From: Diplocarpon mali
Taxonomy: Eukaryota; Ascomycota; Leotiomycetes; Helotiales; Drepanopezizaceae
Assembly (NCBI GenBank): GCA_024741835.1
Contig: JAENRP010000074.1
Span: 140,703-170,202, forward strand
Reading direction: 5' to 3'
Length of the DNA: 29,500 bases
The stretch's first letter is position 1; the number at the start of each line of letters is the position of its first letter. A program made the translations under genes and the position numbers. Below are positions 28,671 to 29,500 of the stretch, piece by piece. Under the pieces are notes generated by a model. That model was given only the letters and a program-made list of their open reading frames with translations. It did not search any database and had not been told where the DNA came from.

Positions 28671-29500
28671 TCATGTCTGGTGTTTATTGTCTCGCGTCGT
28701 TTGGCGTCGGGTTTCATGCCGCCGCGGCCTCTCACCTCTCGTACGCGAGCGGAGGTCGGTCTCGTTATCTCCCTGACGAGAGGTCCGGATAGGCTCGGGA
28801 GTACGTCGTGACTCGGCATACCCTCCTCCACCCACGACCACACTACCGCCGAGTGACGCCCACGATGCTCGGACCGCGGTGAGCCCGCGGTCGCAATCGA
28901 GCGTCCCCGGCCCGGCATCTCGGAGAGGGAATGATCGGATCTCCCCCGTACCGTAGCCCCGATCCGGCAGCCTCGGCTCCTCGGCTGGAACACGCCTCGC
29001 CCCGTCGGACGAGCAGCCGCCGGCACCCGCCCGGCCCGATGTGCCCGACTCGGCAAATCTCCGGAGCCGCTTGCCCTTCTCCAGACTCTCCACACGCCGG
29101 GCAAGCTCCGCGGGAATCCCACTCCGGAGGAAGGGGTGGAGGGGGCGGAGGAAAGAAGCGCACGGGACAGCACGTGCACCGCGAGTGCCAGCAGTCGAGT
29201 TCTGTCGAGCGCGGAGATGAGATTCGCACGGGCCAAGTGCCCACACCGTCACCCTCACCGTCACCCTTACCCTGCTGCCCCTTACCCTCACCCACCTCCT
29301 CGCCCTCACCGTCAACCCTCACCCTCATCCTCACCCTCACCACCTCCTCACCTCGCCTCGCAATAACATCCATCTCCTCCCTTCACACCCGCCACCCTGT
29401 CGCTCAACGTGGTGGCTGACGTCAGCCTTCGCGAACCACATTTTCTCATTCTATCTCTTCTCGTCTCGTCTCATCACGTCCCCAACCCATCCCATCCCAT
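28671..29500. other. GC-rich right edge, probably promoter side of a gene outside the window
   Basis: No protein is supported. A C/A-rich CACCCT-type tract lies at about 29248-29345. A CRE-like palindrome and C/T-rich sequence follow at the very end. Confidence 0.4.
29414..29427. promoter_or_regulatory. CRE-like 14-bp palindrome
   Basis: GGCTGACGTCAGCC is a perfect palindrome containing TGACGTCA, the consensus site for ATF/CREB-type bZIP factors (in fungi, stress-response AtfA/Atf1 types). It is followed by a C/T-rich stretch to the window edge, consistent with a promoter. Confidence 0.5.

Noticed and set aside
28094..29236. 380-codon minus-strand frame over the TATGG array
   Set aside because: It is open only because the pentanucleotide repeat and GC-rich flanks lack stops. 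The core is a Thr-Ile-Pro-Tyr-His type repeat.
29248..29345. CACCCT/TTACCCT-rich tract resembling telomeric repeats
   Set aside because: The units are irregular, mostly CACCCT or CACCGT, not CCCTAA. It is an ordinary C/A-rich simple tract.

Overview
This window looks like nuclear DNA of a filamentous ascomycete (Pezizomycotina). Genes are sparse and carry short GT-AG introns with CTAAC/CTGAC-type branch sites. Secreted proteins have Kex2-type dibasic sites. GC-rich gene islands alternate with AT-rich stretches holding relic transposons, whose repeat copies differ mostly by C/T and G/A transitions, as RIP would leave. I cannot name the species. There are no operons, CRISPR arrays or rRNA, and I found no convincing tRNA.

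Layout. 1-2072: a GC-rich island with a secreted class-3 lipase (762-2072). 2073-3001: G-rich and simple-sequence DNA without a gene. 3002-4850: a ~203-bp tandem repeat interrupted by a rearranged Ty1/copia relic (3318-4565, 5-bp target duplication GGAAG). That relic contains a small Tc1/mariner relic (3505-3742, TA duplication) inside its RT/RNase H remnant. 4851-10530: mostly non-coding, with one coding-like but apparently broken stretch (5056-5930). 10648-11355: a small secreted protein with Trp-centred degenerate repeats. 11356-15349: no gene I can support. 15520-17032: a secreted, probably Kex2-processed glycine-rich protein with a 17-residue tandem repeat, interrupted by a 75-N assembly gap. 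17770-18884: homocysteine S-methyltransferase with one intron. 20594-21475: a phosphosite-rich protein of unknown function with four RRxS sites. 23422-25379: a Pro/Gln-rich protein joined to a BTB/POZ-like C-terminal part, with uncertain splicing. 25380-29500: gene-free, rich in simple repeats, including (TATGG)30, a 12-bp perfect hairpin, and a CRE-like palindrome near the right edge.

How the parts relate. Three of the six supported genes encode secreted proteins. The two small ones (10648 and 15520) lie in gene-poor surroundings and share a C-terminal GPR...AKFG motif, so they may be related in processing or function; this is inference. The other genes are housekeeping or regulatory: methionine recycling, a possible PKA target, and a BTB adaptor. 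The most unusual structures are the inverted-LTR copia relic and the pair of secreted repeat proteins.
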